Assembly: GCA_021826655.1 (NCBI GenBank)
Contig: JAKAZC010000040.1
Span: 1 to 12,916 of the forward strand
DNA: 12,916 nucleotides
From: Actinomycetes bacterium
Lineage (GTDB): Bacteria > Actinomycetota > Acidimicrobiia > Acidimicrobiales > RAAP-2
Reading direction: 5' to 3'
Shown: positions 12,916 to 12,916 of the stretch, in pieces
Position numbering within the stretch: position 1 is the stretch's first letter
How the letters are laid out: the number at the start of each line of letters is the position of its first letter
Position numbers and translations under genes: made by a program
The notes under the pieces: generated by a model
Databases searched by the model: none
The model's input: the letters and a program-made list of their open reading frames with translations, nothing else
What the model was told of the DNA's origin: nothing

Positions 12916-12916
12916 A

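Noticed and set aside
1..12916. CRISPR array, tRNA or rRNA genes, insertion sequences, attachment sites
   Set aside because: No spaced repeats, cloverleaf-type sequences, transposase motifs or flanking direct repeats were recognised.

Overview
The window is a compact, very GC-rich stretch with frequent GTG starts, stop/start overlaps and TANNNT-type -10 boxes directly in front of start codons. With the order aroC-aroK-aroB-aroQ-M24 peptidase-efp-nusB, this points to an actinobacterium. An Acidimicrobiia-type lineage is my guess from overall feel, not a proven placement. No tRNA, rRNA, CRISPR array or insertion sequence was seen.

Layout. (1) 1-2951: a truncated Cys-rich protein on the minus strand lies head-to-head with an NfuA-like Fe-S carrier; then a dienelactone-hydrolase-family gene (minus) is divergent from a membrane protease of the prepilin-peptidase family (A24). 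(2) 3009-8561: a plus-strand operon of shikimate-pathway genes (chorismate synthase, shikimate kinase, dehydroquinate synthase, type II dehydroquinase), an M24 aminopeptidase, EF-P and NusB. Most junctions overlap by 1 to 8 bases. The two apparent gaps, aroK-aroB and efp-nusB, each hold a mini-ORF whose stop overlaps the next start. (3) 8641-12814: two DHA2-type drug transporters flanking a minus-strand alpha/beta hydrolase; the first transporter and the hydrolase overlap tail to tail inside a perfect hairpin. (4) 12815-12916: a terminator-like dyad, a strong -10 box and a hairpin whose loop matches the PyrR-binding consensus. This suggests that a pyr operon begins just past the right edge.

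How the parts work together. AroB, AroQ, AroK and AroC catalyse four steps of the route from DAHP to chorismate (AroE and AroA are not here). EF-P and NusB are translation and transcription factors that often travel with these genes in actinobacteria, usually followed by pyrR. The transporter/hydrolase block therefore looks like an accessory insertion between nusB and the predicted pyr operon.

Most notable observations: a 28-codon mini-ORF joined by GTGA overlaps to both aroK and aroB; a 17-bp duplication of the nusB start that creates a second mini-ORF; several leaderless promoters with nearly identical geometry; a probable bidirectional promoter between the Cys-rich gene and nfu; a sigma-R/SigH-like promoter (GGAAT-N18-GTT) before the second transporter; and the PyrR-type RNA hairpin at the right edge. 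All regulatory calls come from reading the sequence and have not been tested.
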